In this document: piece after piece, positions 7,199-16,014 of the stretch
Position numbering within the stretch: the stretch's first letter is position 1
Layout of the letters: each line of letters starts with the position of its first letter
NCBI RefSeq assembly: GCF_900156335.1
Contig: NZ_FTMZ01000006.1
Span: forward strand, 124,001 to 188,000
Direction: 5' to 3'
Source of the DNA: Sphaerotilus natans
Lineage (GTDB): Bacteria; Pseudomonadota; Gammaproteobacteria; Burkholderiales; Burkholderiaceae_C
Length of the DNA stretch: 64,000 nt
The notes under the pieces: generated by a model
Told to the model about the DNA's origin: nothing
Database searches by the model: none
What the model saw: the letters and a program-made list of their open reading frames with translations, nothing else
Position numbers and translations under genes: made by a program

Positions 7199-9624
7199 AT
7201 TCGACCGAACTGCTTGAACAGTTCATCTTCGAGGCCAGAGAGTGCCTCGAACGCATCGGCCAGCGTTTGCTCGATGTCGAGAAGTCCCCCGACGACACGG
7301 AGCTTCTCAACGACCTGTTCCGTCAGGTCCACACGCTCAAGGGCAACTGCGGTCTGTTCGAGTTCAAGGCGCTGGAGCGTGTGGTCCATGCCGGCGAGGA
7401 TCTGCTGGATCGGGTGCGCAATGGCCAGTTGACCTACGGTCCCGCCATCGCCGACACCTTGCTCGAGTCGATGGATTTCACCGCCGAGCTGATCGACACG
7501 ATCGCGTCCCAGGGTCAGCTACCTGCGCATGCAGACGAGCGAGCCGGGCCGATCGCCCAGCGTCTGCGCCAGCACATGGGCATGCCTGCGGCGCCTGCAG
7601 CCCCCAGCGCCGGTTCCCTTGCGGTTCAGCCGCGGAACGCGGATGCATCCATTCCGTCGCCTGCACCGCTGCCGGCCTGGACCGCGCGCATTCCCGAGGC
7701 GGCTCGCCAGGCAGGACGCATCGCGGTGCGCTACCAGCCCGAGCCCGACTGCTTCTTCAAGGGTGAGGACCCCTGGCATCACGCCCGACTGACCCCGGCG
7801 CTGCGCCATCTCTCGGTCGAGGCTCGCCAGCCCTGGCCGACGACGGACGATTTCGACTGCTATGCCTGCAATCTCGATCTGGTGATCCTCAGCGATGCCA
7901 CTCAGGCCGAGGTCGCTGCGCATTTCCGCTACGTGCCCGAGCAGATCGAGTTGCTGGAGATGCCGGCGCCTGCGGGCGCCCCGGTGATGCCGGTCGCACC
8001 GATGGTGCGCAGCGAGGCGGATGGATCGCGCGACGCGGCTCCGTCGATCGATGCGGCCGACGAGCACGAGGCGCTGATGCTCAGGCGCCTGCAGCAGATC
8101 TGGGACGACCAGTGCCGGCTGCTGGGCCGTGCCGGCGTGGCCGCGGGCACGGTGGCCGCCACGCGTGCGACGCTGCAGAACCTGCTGAGCTGCATCGACG
8201 ACGAGGCTGCGCGCAGCGCGCATGCCGCGCTGGCCCTGCTGCCGCCAGGGCCGGCGCCGCTGCTGCAGTGGGCGCGCCAGCATCGGCCTGGCTGTGCTGC
8301 GGCCGGGCAGGCCGATCAGCCGCCGCTGACTGCATCGGGCGGCACATCTTCGGAGCCGGCCGTCGGCAGTCCGACTGCGCAGATTGTGCCGCGCGGGTCG
8401 GCGGGCCAGGGGGGTCAGGCGAGCGACGAGCCCGGCTCGCCCGAACGCGGCCAGAAGGTGCTGAAGGTCTCGCAGGACAAGATCGACCGGCTGATGGAGC
8501 TGATCGGCGAGATGGTGGTGGCCAAGAACGCCCTGCCCTATCTGGCCACGCGCGCCGAGACGGTGTTCCAGCAGCGCGAGCTGGCGCGCGAGATCAAGGC
8601 GCAGTACTCGGTGATCAACCGCATCGCCGAGGACATGCAGCACGCGATCATGCAGGTGCGCATGCTGCCGGTCGGGATCATCTTCCAGCGCTTCGGCCGG
8701 CTGGTGCGCGACATCGGCAAGAAGCTCGGCAAGGACGTCTCCCTGGTGGTCGAGGGCGAGGAGACCGAGGCCGACAAGAACGTCATCGAGTCGCTGGCCG
8801 ACCCGCTGATCCACATCCTGCGCAACAGCCTGGACCACGGGCTGGAGACACCGGATGTACGCGTGGCCAGCGGCAAGCCGCCGCAGGGCGTGCTGCGGGT
8901 CTCGGCGCGCCAGGAAGGCGACCGCGTCGTGCTGACGATCAGCGACGACGGCGCCGGCATCGATACCGAGCGAGTGCGGGCCAAGGCCGTCGAGCGCGGC
9001 CTGATCCCGGCCGATCGGGCCTCCTCGCTCAGCGATGTCGAGGCGGTGCAGCTGGTCTTCCTGCCGGGATTCTCCACGGCCGAGTCGATCTCCGACCTGT
9101 CCGGGCGCGGCGTGGGCATGGACGTGGTGCGCACCGCGGTCGAGCGCATCAACGGCCAGGTCGAGCTCGAGAGCGAGCGCGGTCGCGGCACCATGGTGCG
9201 GCTGACGCTGCCGCTGTCGATGGCGGTGACCAACGTGATGATGATCGAGGCTGGCGGGCGCCACTTCGGCGTGCCGATGGACCTGATCGTCGAGACGGTG
9301 CGGGTGCCGGCCGAGGAGATCCACCACTTCAAGCGATCGCAGACGACAGTGCTGCGCGGGCGCATCGTGCCGCTGCGCGCGTTGTCGGAAATGCTCGGCA
9401 TGGACCAGCCTCCCCTGCCCAACAGCGACGGCGAGCTGGCGGTGCTGGTGGTGAGGCTCGGCAGCGAGAGCATCGGCCTGCTGGTCGACAACTTCCACGG
9501 CACCTCCGACATCATTCTCAAGCCGCTCGAGGGCGTGCTGGCGGGCATCACCGGCTTTGCCGGCACCGCGCTGATGGGCGATGGCAGCGTGCTGATGATC
9601 CTCAACCCGAAGGAGCTGGTCTGA
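7195..9624 (+). CDS. cheA: Chemotaxis sensor histidine kinase CheA
   Basis: An 809-residue kinase with the CheA domain order. HPt/P1 is at about 5-105 with the phospho-histidine H46 in VHTLKGNCG. A poorly conserved P2-like region follows (about 175-270). The dimerisation helices are near 425-490 (KIDRLMELIGEMVVAKNALP). The HATPase carries N box NSLDHGLE (about 543), DDGAGI and the GRGVGMDVVR lid. A CheW-like P5 is at about 670-805. It should autophosphorylate when receptors signal and pass phosphate to CheB and the three CheYs encoded nearby. A Pro/Ala-rich linker before P3 (about 345-420) is unusually long. The start overlaps the cheY stop and the stop overlaps the next gene. Confidence 0.97.
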   Translation: MNSTELLEQFIFEARECLERIGQRLLDVEKSPDDTELLNDLFRQVHTLKGNCGLFEFKALERVVHAGEDLLDRVRNGQLTYGPAIADTLLESMDFTAELIDTIASQGQLPAHADERAGPIAQRLRQHMGMPAAPAAPSAGSLAVQPRNADASIPSPAPLPAWTARIPEAARQAGRIAVRYQPEPDCFFKGEDPWHHARLTPALRHLSVEARQPWPTTDDFDCYACNLDLVILSDATQAEVAAHFRYVPEQIELLEMPAPAGAPVMPVAPMVRSEADGSRDAAPSIDAADEHEALMLRRLQQIWDDQCRLLGRAGVAAGTVAATRATLQNLLSCIDDEAARSAHAALALLPPGPAPLLQWARQHRPGCAAAGQADQPPLTASGGTSSEPAVGSPTAQIVPRGSAGQGGQASDEPGSPERGQKVLKVSQDKIDRLMELIGEMVVAKNALPYLATRAETVFQQRELAREIKAQYSVINRIAEDMQHAIMQVRMLPVGIIFQRFGRLVRDIGKKLGKDVSLVVEGEETEADKNVIESLADPLIHILRNSLDHGLETPDVRVASGKPPQGVLRVSARQEGDRVVLTISDDGAGIDTERVRAKAVERGLIPADRASSLSDVEAVQLVFLPGFSTAESISDLSGRGVGMDVVRTAVERINGQVELESERGRGTMVRLTLPLSMAVTNVMMIEAGGRHFGVPMDLIVETVRVPAEEIHHFKRSQTTVLRGRIVPLRALSEMLGMDQPPLPNSDGELAVLVVRLGSESIGLLVDNFHGTSDIILKPLEGVLAGITGFAGTALMGDGSVLMILNPKELV

Positions 9625-9860
9625 TGGGCATCCGCTACCTGAAGAAATCCGCCACGCTGCAGGGCCGAATCAGCGCCGAGGAGGCCGAAGCGCTGCAGCA
9701 GTGGCTCAAGTCGCAGCCCCGGGCGGCCGTTAACGTGGGCAAGTGCGAGCACATGCATGCTGCGGTGCTCCAGGTGCTGCTGGCCATGCGGCCCCGGGTG
9801 ACGGGAACGCCGGCCGACCCCTGGCTCCAGGCGGCCCTGGCACCGCAAGCCTCGTCATGA
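9624..9860 (+). CDS. Small STAS-like protein
   Basis: A 78-residue protein starting inside the cheA stop (ATGA at 9624), so it is translationally coupled to the kinase. The pattern of a short strand (SATLQGRIS), a helix, then VNVGKCEHMHAAVLQVLLA resembles a minimal STAS fold of the MlaB/anti-anti-sigma type, in which a strand ending in Asp/Ser or Cys precedes the helix. The usual phosphorylatable Ser/Thr is not clear; the equivalent loop here has Cys-Glu-His. It may be an accessory protein of the chemosensory array. The family call rests on pattern only, and the function is unknown. Confidence 0.7.
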   Translation: MGIRYLKKSATLQGRISAEEAEALQQWLKSQPRAAVNVGKCEHMHAAVLQVLLAMRPRVTGTPADPWLQAALAPQASS

Positions 9861-9927
9861 GGCGAGCACAGCCACAGCCGCCGTCGTGCCTAGCCGACTT
9901 TTTTCATGAACCGCAGGGGGCTCCCCG

Positions 9928-10293
9928 ATGAAACACGTCTTTTTGGTCGACGACTCCGCCACGATGCTGATGAGCCTGAAGGGCACGCTGGAGATGAGCG
10001 GCTTCAAGGTCGACACCGCCGGCGACGGTCAGGCGGCACTGGATCGCATCAAGTCCGGCCTGAAGCCCGACCTGATCATCACCGACATCAACATGCCCCG
10101 CATGGACGGCATCCAGCTGATCCGCGAGGCGCGCAAGCTGCTGCGCTTCACCCCGATCCTGGCGCTGACCACCGAAAGCCAGCAGGGCAAGCGCGACGAG
10201 GCCAAGAAGAACGGGGCCACCGGCTGGCTGGTCAAGCCGGTCGGCGGCTCCGATCTGGTCAAGGTCATCAAGCAGGTGCTGCCCGGAGCCTGA
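9928..10293 (+). CDS. CheY-type single-domain response regulator
   Basis: A 121-residue receiver domain with VDDS at the N-terminus, phospho-acceptor D53 in IITDINMPRMDG, Thr in LALTTES and Lys in LVKPVGG. It resembles the TapA/PilG-like short CheYs common beside CheA in proteobacteria. It has 80 identical residues of 121 aligned by eye with the CheY at 11682, and the two genes flank the membrane MCP gene, so they look like a local duplication. The ribosome-binding site is CAGGGGG 5-11 bases before the ATG. Confidence 0.95.
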   Translation: MKHVFLVDDSATMLMSLKGTLEMSGFKVDTAGDGQAALDRIKSGLKPDLIITDINMPRMDGIQLIREARKLLRFTPILALTTESQQGKRDEAKKNGATGWLVKPVGGSDLVKVIKQVLPGA

Positions 10294-10332
10294 GCCCGAC
10301 CGCCCGCCAGAACGTTTCACTTTCCTCTGCGC

Positions 10333-11646
10333 ATGCAGCAGCGAGCCGGCAGTACGCACGAGCACACCATGAACCAGAGAACGGACACGACCTCGCCTCC
10401 GCATGTCGCCCCACCGGCATGGCGCCGACTGAATGCCCGTCATGCCGTGCTGGGCGGTCTGGGGCTGCTGACCGCCGCGGTGCATCTGACCTGGCCAGGA
10501 CTGGTCAGCTCGGAAACGGCCTTCACGCTGATCGGCGGCCTGGTCACCGGTCATGCTCTGGGACGCTGGGCCGGCCCGAGCGGCCGGGTCCGGCAAGACC
10601 GAGCCGCCGACGTCATCGCGCAGGATATCGGCACGCTGCGCCAGGCCTTCGGCATTCTCGAGGCCCAGGTCAAGGCGACGATCAAGACCTCGGAAGATGC
10701 GGTGATGTCGATGATGGAGCGCATGCAGCGGGTGCATGCCACCGTCATCCAGCTGCATGAGCGGGTCGATCAGGCGGTCGGGCGATCGCACAGCCTCTCG
10801 GCGGAGACCCTGTCGCGGGCGAGCCAGCACACCGCGGCCGTCAGCGCGCTGGCCGAGCATCAGAAGAGCGTCGAGCAGGGACGCGACGAGAGCGTGCTGC
10901 GCGTTCGGGCGGTGGCCGACCAGGTCCGTGCGCTCATGCCGCTGGCCGAACTGATCTCCAACATCTCGCGCCAGACCAATCTGCTGGCGATCAATGCCTC
11001 GATCGAGGCTGCGCGCGCCGGCCAGGAGGGCGCAGGCTTCAAGGTGGTGGCGGCCGAGGTGCGCAATCTCTCGACCCAGACCGCCGAAGCGGCGCAGAAG
11101 ATCACCGAGGGCATCGCCCATGCCGCCGAGCAGATCGACCTGCAGTCGGCTGCCCGTTCCGCCGGCGGTGACCGAGGCCCTTCGTCCAGCACCGCCGAGC
11201 AGCTCGACGAGATCGCCAGCCACATCGAGACCATGAGCCGCACCCTGGGCGATGTCGTGCCCTATCTGGGTGATCTCTCCTCCAGCATGGACAGCACCAT
11301 CCGGGTGATGACCCAGGACGTGATCGACACGCTGGGCGATATGCAGTTCCAGGACATCAATCGCCAGATGCTCGAGCAGGTCAACATGGCGCTGGTGGGC
11401 ATGTCGGAGCACTTCTCCCAGCTCTACGAACTGCTCGACGGCGATGCGCCGCCGCCGCCCGTCCAGCTCGAGCACCTGATCACCCGCTGGAGCGAGAACT
11501 ATGTGATGCACAGCCAGCGCAAGGCCCATGCCCAGGCCACCGGCGGCGCTGGCGTCTCGGGCTCATCGGGTTTCGTGCCATCTCGCGCGCAGCCCGAGCT
11601 GGCTGCGGTCAGCGAGCCGGCCGGGCCCAAGATCGAGCTGTTCTGA
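10333..11646 (+). CDS. Membrane-anchored MCP with CheZ-like C-terminal motif
   Basis: A 437-residue receptor with one or two hydrophobic N-terminal segments (about 33-75) and no sizeable periplasmic domain. A helical region leads to an MCP tip at about 215-260 ([20 protein letters not shown], then [16 protein letters not shown]). Unlike a normal MCP, the descending helix is short. It gives way to a linker and a C-terminal helical region with [17 protein letters not shown] (about 335-352). The D...Q spacing of FQDINRQ equals the catalytic D-x3-Q of CheZ (FQDLTGQ), so receptor and CheY-phosphatase functions may be joined. The start is uncertain: ATG 10333 or ATG 10369, neither with a good ribosome-binding site. 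Confidence 0.85.
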   Translation: MQQRAGSTHEHTMNQRTDTTSPPHVAPPAWRRLNARHAVLGGLGLLTAAVHLTWPGLVSSETAFTLIGGLVTGHALGRWAGPSGRVRQDRAADVIAQDIGTLRQAFGILEAQVKATIKTSEDAVMSMMERMQRVHATVIQLHERVDQAVGRSHSLSAETLSRASQHTAAVSALAEHQKSVEQGRDESVLRVRAVADQVRALMPLAELISNISRQTNLLAINASIEAARAGQEGAGFKVVAAEVRNLSTQTAEAAQKITEGIAHAAEQIDLQSAARSAGGDRGPSSSTAEQLDEIASHIETMSRTLGDVVPYLGDLSSSMDSTIRVMTQDVIDTLGDMQFQDINRQMLEQVNMALVGMSEHFSQLYELLDGDAPPPPVQLEHLITRWSENYVMHSQRKAHAQATGGAGVSGSSGFVPSRAQPELAAVSEPAGPKIELF

Positions 11647-11681
11647 ACTTGTAGATCCTGCCCTTTATCCCGGAGGAGACG

Positions 11682-12065
11682 ATGCAGACCATCCTGGTGG
11701 TGGAGGACTCGGCCACGATGCGCCAGAGTCTCCAGAACACGCTCGAGATGAGCGGCTACGCGGTCGTGCTGGCGCCAGAAGGCCAGACGGCGCTGACGCG
11801 GCTGCAGTCCGGGCTGCGCCCGGACCTGATCATCACCGACATCAATATGCCCTGCATGGACGGCATTTCCTTCATCGTCGAGACGCGCAAGCTGCTGCGC
11901 TTCACCCCGATACTGGCCCTGACGACCCGCGACCAGCAGGCCAAACGCGATCAAGCCAAGAACATCGGTGCCACCGGCTGGCTGATCAAGCCGGTCGGGG
12001 GCAGCGAGCTGATCCGGCTGATCAAGCCCTTGCTGCCCCCGCAGAATCCGTCCGGTCGAGCCTGA
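11682..12065 (+). CDS. CheY-type single-domain response regulator, last gene of the chemosensory operon
   Basis: A 127-residue receiver with VEDS, phospho-acceptor D53 (IITDINMPCMDG), LALTTRD and LIKPVGG. It is a close paralogue of the CheY at 9928: the segment RKLLRFTPILALTT is identical in both. A strong ribosome-binding site (CGGAGGAGACG) precedes the ATG. Its stop TGA (12063-12065) directly abuts the stop of the convergent permease gene, leaving no room for a terminator. Having two similar CheYs suggests one may act as a phosphate sink or bind a different target. Confidence 0.95.
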   Translation: MQTILVVEDSATMRQSLQNTLEMSGYAVVLAPEGQTALTRLQSGLRPDLIITDINMPCMDGISFIVETRKLLRFTPILALTTRDQQAKRDQAKNIGATGWLIKPVGGSELIRLIKPLLPPQNPSGRA

Positions 12066-13091
12066 TCAGCCGCGGCGGTTGCGCTGGCGATACTGGTCGG
12101 CCACCACCGCCGCGACGATGATCGCGCCCTTGACCATCTCCTGGTAATAGGCGTCGATGCGGATGAAGGTGAAGCCGGAGGTCATCACGCCCAGGATCAG
12201 CACGCCGATCACGGTGCCGGTGATGCGGCCCAGGCCGCCGGCCAGCGAGGTGCCGCCGATCACGACCGCGGCGATCGCGTCGAGCTCGTACATCACGCCC
12301 ATGCCGGACTGGCCGGAGACGGCGCGTGCGGCGGTCACCGTGCCGGCGATGCCCGCCAGCAGGCCGGCGATCGAGTAGACCCAGATCAGGTGGCGGTTGA
12401 CGTTGATGCCCGAGACGCGTGCCGCCTGGCGGTTGGCGCCGATCGCGTAGGTGAACTTGCCGAAGCGGGTGTAGCGCAGCACCACATGGAAGATGGCCGC
12501 CAGCACCAGGAAGATGATGACCGGATTGGCGCCTGCGCCGATCCATGCGAAGTCGTCGGTCAGCATCGACACCGGCATGCCGTTGGTGAACCACTTGGCA
12601 AAGCCCCGTGCGGCCACCATCGTGCCCAGCGTGGCGATGAAGGCGGGAATCGCGGTGTAGGCGATCAGCGCGCCGTTGATCAGTCCGACGATCAGGCCGA
12701 CCGTCGCGCCGGCCAGGACCGGCCAGATGATCGGCAGGTCGGTCAGGTGCGGGAAGATCGCGCGGGGGAAATCCGACACCTGCGCCAGGCTGGCCGAGAC
12801 AACCGCGGCGGCCGCCACCACCGAGCCCGAGGACAGGTCGATGCCGCTGGTGATGATCACCAGGTTGACGCCGATGGCGATGATGCCGATGACCGCCATC
12901 TGCAGGATGATGATCTGCAGGCGATCGACATTCATCAGGAAGCTCTGGCCGTTGACCCACCAGCCCAGGCCCTCGAACAGCAGGCAGATGCCCATCAGCA
13001 CCAGGAAGATGCTGGTCTCGGGGGGCCACTTGCGCTTGGCCGGCTTGAAGGTCATCGACTGTGCGCCGACAGTCGCGTTGGTGCTTGCCAT
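12066..13091 (-). CDS. Inositol/sugar ABC transporter permease (RbsC/IatP type)
   Basis: This 341-residue inner-membrane permease has about eight to ten hydrophobic segments and belongs to the ribose/inositol (BPD_transp_2) family. Family landmarks include GIDLSSGSVVAAAAV and the late IGGTSLAGGLGRITGT. It would carry sugar through the membrane, powered by the ATPase encoded just upstream. The start ATG (MASTNATVG) has GGAGACC-like bases before it. The gene ends head to head against cheY with the stops sharing TGATCA. The adjacent inositol genes suggest myo-inositol as substrate; ribose or another sugar is not excluded. Confidence 0.92.
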   Translation of the reverse strand: MASTNATVGAQSMTFKPAKRKWPPETSIFLVLMGICLLFEGLGWWVNGQSFLMNVDRLQIIILQMAVIGIIAIGVNLVIITSGIDLSSGSVVAAAAVVSASLAQVSDFPRAIFPHLTDLPIIWPVLAGATVGLIVGLINGALIAYTAIPAFIATLGTMVAARGFAKWFTNGMPVSMLTDDFAWIGAGANPVIIFLVLAAIFHVVLRYTRFGKFTYAIGANRQAARVSGINVNRHLIWVYSIAGLLAGIAGTVTAARAVSGQSGMGVMYELDAIAAVVIGGTSLAGGLGRITGTVIGVLILGVMTSGFTFIRIDAYYQEMVKGAIIVAAVVADQYRQRNRRG

Positions 13092-13147
13092 GAAGGTCTC
13101 CGCTTCGGTGATTTCGTTGATCTCGTTGATGTTCGTGTGCCGGGAAT

Positions 13148-14683
13148 TCAGCGCGAGGCCAGGTCCATGATGGTCACCTGATCGGCCTGCGCACGGTCGA
13201 CGATGCCGGTCATGCGGCCCTCGTGCATGACCATGACCCGGTCGCTCATGCCGAGCACCTCGGGCATTTCCGAGGAAATCATCAGCACCGCGACGCCCTC
13301 GCCCGCGAGCTTGCTCACCAGGCGGTGGATTTCGGCCTTGGCGCCGACGTCGATGCCTCGTGTCGGCTCGTCGAGGATCAGGATCTTCGGGCGGGTCAGC
13401 AGCCAGCGCCCGATCAGCACCTTCTGCTGGTTGCCGCCGGAGAGGTTCTGGATGACCTCTTCCAGGTTGGGCGTCTTCACGCGCAGCGTGCGGCTCATTT
13501 CCTCGCAGTCGCGCTTGAGCGCGGCCTCCTGGACGAAGCCGAACTTGACGTAGCGGTCGTGCAGCACGGCCGTCTCCATGTTGGAGAGGATGTCCAGGAT
13601 CAGGAAGCAGCCGGTGTCCTTGCGGTCTTCCGTCAAGAAGGCCATGCCGTGCTTCATCGCGGTGGCGGGCGAATCGATCTTCACCGCCTCGCCGCGGATC
13701 GCGATCGTGCCGCCGGTGGCCGGCACGACGCCGAACAGCGCCTCGGCCACGTTGGAGCGGCCTGAGCCGACCAGGCCCGCCAGGCCCAGGATCTCGCCGG
13801 CACGCAGGTCGAAGCTCACGCCCTCGAAGATGCCCTCGACCTTCAGGTCCTTGACGGACAGGACCACGCTGCCGATCGGCACCTCTTCCTTGGGGAACAT
13901 CTGCGTGATCTCGCGCCCGACCATCATGCGGATGATGTCGTCGCGGGTCACGTCCTTCGAGGCGTGGGTGCCGATGTACTTGCCGTCGCGGAACACCGAG
14001 AACTCGTCGGCGATCTCGAACAGCTCGTTCATCTTGTGCGTGATGTAGACGATGCCCTTGCCCTGGCTGCGCAGCTGCCGAATGATGCGGAACAGGTGGG
14101 CGACCTCCTTGTCGGTCAGCGCCGAGGTCGGCTCGTCCATGATCAGCACGTCCGAGTCGAAGGACACCGCCTTGGCGATCTCCACCATCTGGCGGCTGGC
14201 GATGGACAGGCCCTGGATCTCGGTCTCGGGATCGAGGTCGATGGCCAGGCGGTCGAACAGCGCCTGGGTGCGCCGGCGCATCTCGGCATGGTCGACCAGG
14301 CCGAGGCGATTCTTGGGCTCGCGGCGGATCCAGATGTTTTCCGCGATCGTCATGAAGGGCATCAGGTTGAGTTCCTGATGGATCATCGCGATGCCGCGGT
14401 CGAGCGCGTCGAGCGGACCGCGCAGCGCGACCGGCTGGCCCTTGATGCGGATCTCGCCCTGGTCGGGCATGTAGACGCCGGCAATGATCTTCATCAGCGT
14501 CGACTTGCCCGCGCCGTTCTCGCCCATCAGCGCGTGCACCGTGCCGGCGCGCAGGCTGAACTGCACGTTGTCGAGTGCGACGACGCCGGGAAAGGCCTTG
14601 CGGATGCCCTGGATCGCCAGCAGCGGCGGTGCGGCAGAAGGTGCGGCCGCATCGGGCCGCTCGACGGTGGCGGTGTCGGACAT
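13148..14683 (-). CDS. Inositol/sugar ABC transporter ATP-binding protein, two ATPase domains (RbsA/IatA type)
   Basis: A 511-residue protein with two fused ABC domains, as usual for CUT2 sugar importers. The N-terminal half has Walker [10 protein letters not shown], the linker region around [13 protein letters not shown] and Walker [13 protein letters not shown]. The C-terminal half has the degenerate first nucleotide motif [10 protein letters not shown], signature [14 protein letters not shown] and [12 protein letters not shown]. It energises uptake through the permease downstream (gap 56 bp) with the binding protein encoded upstream. CUT2 systems carry ribose, xylose, galactose or inositol; the divergent iol genes favour inositol. 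Confidence 0.94.
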   Translation of the reverse strand: MSDTATVERPDAAAPSAAPPLLAIQGIRKAFPGVVALDNVQFSLRAGTVHALMGENGAGKSTLMKIIAGVYMPDQGEIRIKGQPVALRGPLDALDRGIAMIHQELNLMPFMTIAENIWIRREPKNRLGLVDHAEMRRRTQALFDRLAIDLDPETEIQGLSIASRQMVEIAKAVSFDSDVLIMDEPTSALTDKEVAHLFRIIRQLRSQGKGIVYITHKMNELFEIADEFSVFRDGKYIGTHASKDVTRDDIIRMMVGREITQMFPKEEVPIGSVVLSVKDLKVEGIFEGVSFDLRAGEILGLAGLVGSGRSNVAEALFGVVPATGGTIAIRGEAVKIDSPATAMKHGMAFLTEDRKDTGCFLILDILSNMETAVLHDRYVKFGFVQEAALKRDCEEMSRTLRVKTPNLEEVIQNLSGGNQQKVLIGRWLLTRPKILILDEPTRGIDVGAKAEIHRLVSKLAGEGVAVLMISSEMPEVLGMSDRVMVMHEGRMTGIVDRAQADQVTIMDLASR

Positions 14684-14768
14684 CGGGGTCTCGCGGGGTT
14701 CGGATCGGGGGGAAGGACAAGGGCGTCGGGCGGCACGCGGGCCGCCCGGGATCAGCGCTGCGGCGCGA

Positions 14769-15698
14769 TCAGTTCTTGCCGGCGTACTTGCTCAGGTTTT
14801 CCGGCGTGACCAGCTCGAAGGGCACGTTGACGAAGCGGTCGACAGGCTGCTTCTTGATCAGCTTGAGCGCGGCGTCCACCGAGCCTGCGCCCTGGCCGGC
14901 GGCGTTCTGGAACACCGTGACCTTCAGCTCGCCGGCCTTCATCGAGGCCAGCGCGTCCGGGGTGGCATCGATGCCGGCCACGATGCTCTGCGGCGTCCAC
15001 TTCTTGGCGGCCTTCAGCGCGTTGATCGCGCCCAGCGCCATCTCGTCGTTGTTGGCGATGATGGCGTCGAACTTCATGCCCGACGACAGCCAGTTGGTGG
15101 TGATGTCCTGCGCGGCGGTGCGGCTCCACTTGCCCTCGCGCTTGTCGGCGATCTTCAGGCCCGAGCACTCCTTGGTCTTGACGACATCCTCGATGTCCTG
15201 GGTGCGGGTGCGCGCGGCCTCGTTGGAGAGTTCGCCCATCAGCACCAGCACCGTGCCCTTGCCGCCCAGCAGCTTGCAGACCTGCTGGGTCTGCAGCGTG
15301 CCCGAGACCTTCTCGTCGGAGGCGACGAAGGCCACGCCGGCGGGCAGCTTGGCGAAGTCGGCCGGCTTGCGGTTGACGTAGATCAGCGGAATCTTGGCGT
15401 CGGTCACCATCTTGGTGATCTTCGGCGTCACGTCGGTGTCGACCGGGTTGACGATGATCGCGTCGAACTTCTGCGCGATCATGTTCTGGATCTGGCTGAG
15501 CTGCTTGCCCACGTCGTTGCCGGCGTCCTCGAGCTGGGCCGAGGCACCGGCCTTCTTGGCCGAATCGTTGATGCCGTTGCGCAGGATGGTCAGGAAGGTG
15601 TCGTCGAAGGCCGCCATCGTCACGCCGATCTTCTGGGCGTGGGCCATGGGGGTGGCCAGCGTGCCTGCAACTGCAACAGCCATCAGCATCTTCTTCAT
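14769..15698 (-). CDS. Periplasmic inositol/sugar-binding protein (IbpA/RbsB type)
   Basis: A 309-residue binding protein with a clear Sec signal peptide ([21 protein letters not shown], cleaved before QKIGV). It has the two-lobed periplasmic-binding type 1 fold typical of ribose/inositol receptors: [12 protein letters not shown] in the first lobe, [12 protein letters not shown] and [11 protein letters not shown] in the second. The ATG at 15698 has a strong GAGGAGA ribosome-binding site. It is the first gene of the minus-strand transporter operon and diverges from iolC across a 316-bp promoter region. Substrate assignment to myo-inositol is by context. Confidence 0.93.
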   Translation of the reverse strand: MKKMLMAVAVAGTLATPMAHAQKIGVTMAAFDDTFLTILRNGINDSAKKAGASAQLEDAGNDVGKQLSQIQNMIAQKFDAIIVNPVDTDVTPKITKMVTDAKIPLIYVNRKPADFAKLPAGVAFVASDEKVSGTLQTQQVCKLLGGKGTVLVLMGELSNEAARTRTQDIEDVVKTKECSGLKIADKREGKWSRTAAQDITTNWLSSGMKFDAIIANNDEMALGAINALKAAKKWTPQSIVAGIDATPDALASMKAGELKVTVFQNAAGQGAGSVDAALKLIKKQPVDRFVNVPFELVTPENLSKYAGKN

Positions 15699-15857
15699 CT
15701 CTGTCTCCTCGTCGAAGTCGGCGCCCTGGGCGCCATCCGGTTGGGTGGGTGAGCTCGTGACCGGCCTGTGTCCCTGCGCGGGCCCTGGTGTCTGTCTGCG
15801 GGCACCGTGCTGTTTGTCCGGCACGGTGGCAACTGTAGCTTCAAGCGCTAGAATTTT

Positions 15858-15871
15858 GGAAACACATTTCT
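15858..15871. promoter_or_regulatory. Candidate IolR-type operator, imperfect copy
   Basis: GGAAACACATTTCT fits GGAA-N6-TTCC with one mismatch. As I recall, RpiR-family IolR of rhizobia binds GGAA-N6-TTCC in iol promoters. The perfect copy is centred 30 bp away, close to three helical turns. Confidence 0.45.
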
Positions 15872-15887
15872 AAGTGAATACACCTAA

Positions 15888-15901
15888 GGAATTGTTTTTC
15901 C
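15888..15901. promoter_or_regulatory. Candidate IolR-type operator, perfect GGAA-N6-TTCC
   Basis: GGAATTGTTTTTCC is an exact GGAA-N6-TTCC inverted repeat in the divergent iol promoter. Position, motif and the neighbouring second copy all agree with an inositol-responsive repressor site. The regulator gene is not in this window. Confidence 0.55.
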
Positions 15902-16014
15902 GTCGCTTCTAGACTGAGCGCCAACTTCCGCACAAGCCTGCGCATCAGCGCATCAGCGTTTGTATTTGCCTTCGCAGCCTTCGGGCTGCCTCCACCTCAG
16001 GCCGGACACCTTTC

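Larger units (their letters stand above)
15699..16014. promoter_or_regulatory. Divergent promoter region between inositol transporter and iol enzyme operons
   Basis: This 316-bp gap has no gene. Its centre (about 15830-15910) is markedly AT-richer than the surroundings and carries two GGAA-N6-TTCC-like inverted motifs (15858-15871 and 15888-15901) plus an imperfect palindrome centred on AGCGCT (about 15840-15853). These features fit shared control of transporter and catabolic genes by one regulator that is not encoded in the window. I could not fix -35/-10 elements with confidence. Confidence 0.7.

Noticed and set aside
9883-9904. GTCG/CGAC hairpin followed by TTTTTT between the STAS-like gene and cheY
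   Set aside because: The stem has only four base pairs. I could not support a terminator within what looks like one operon.
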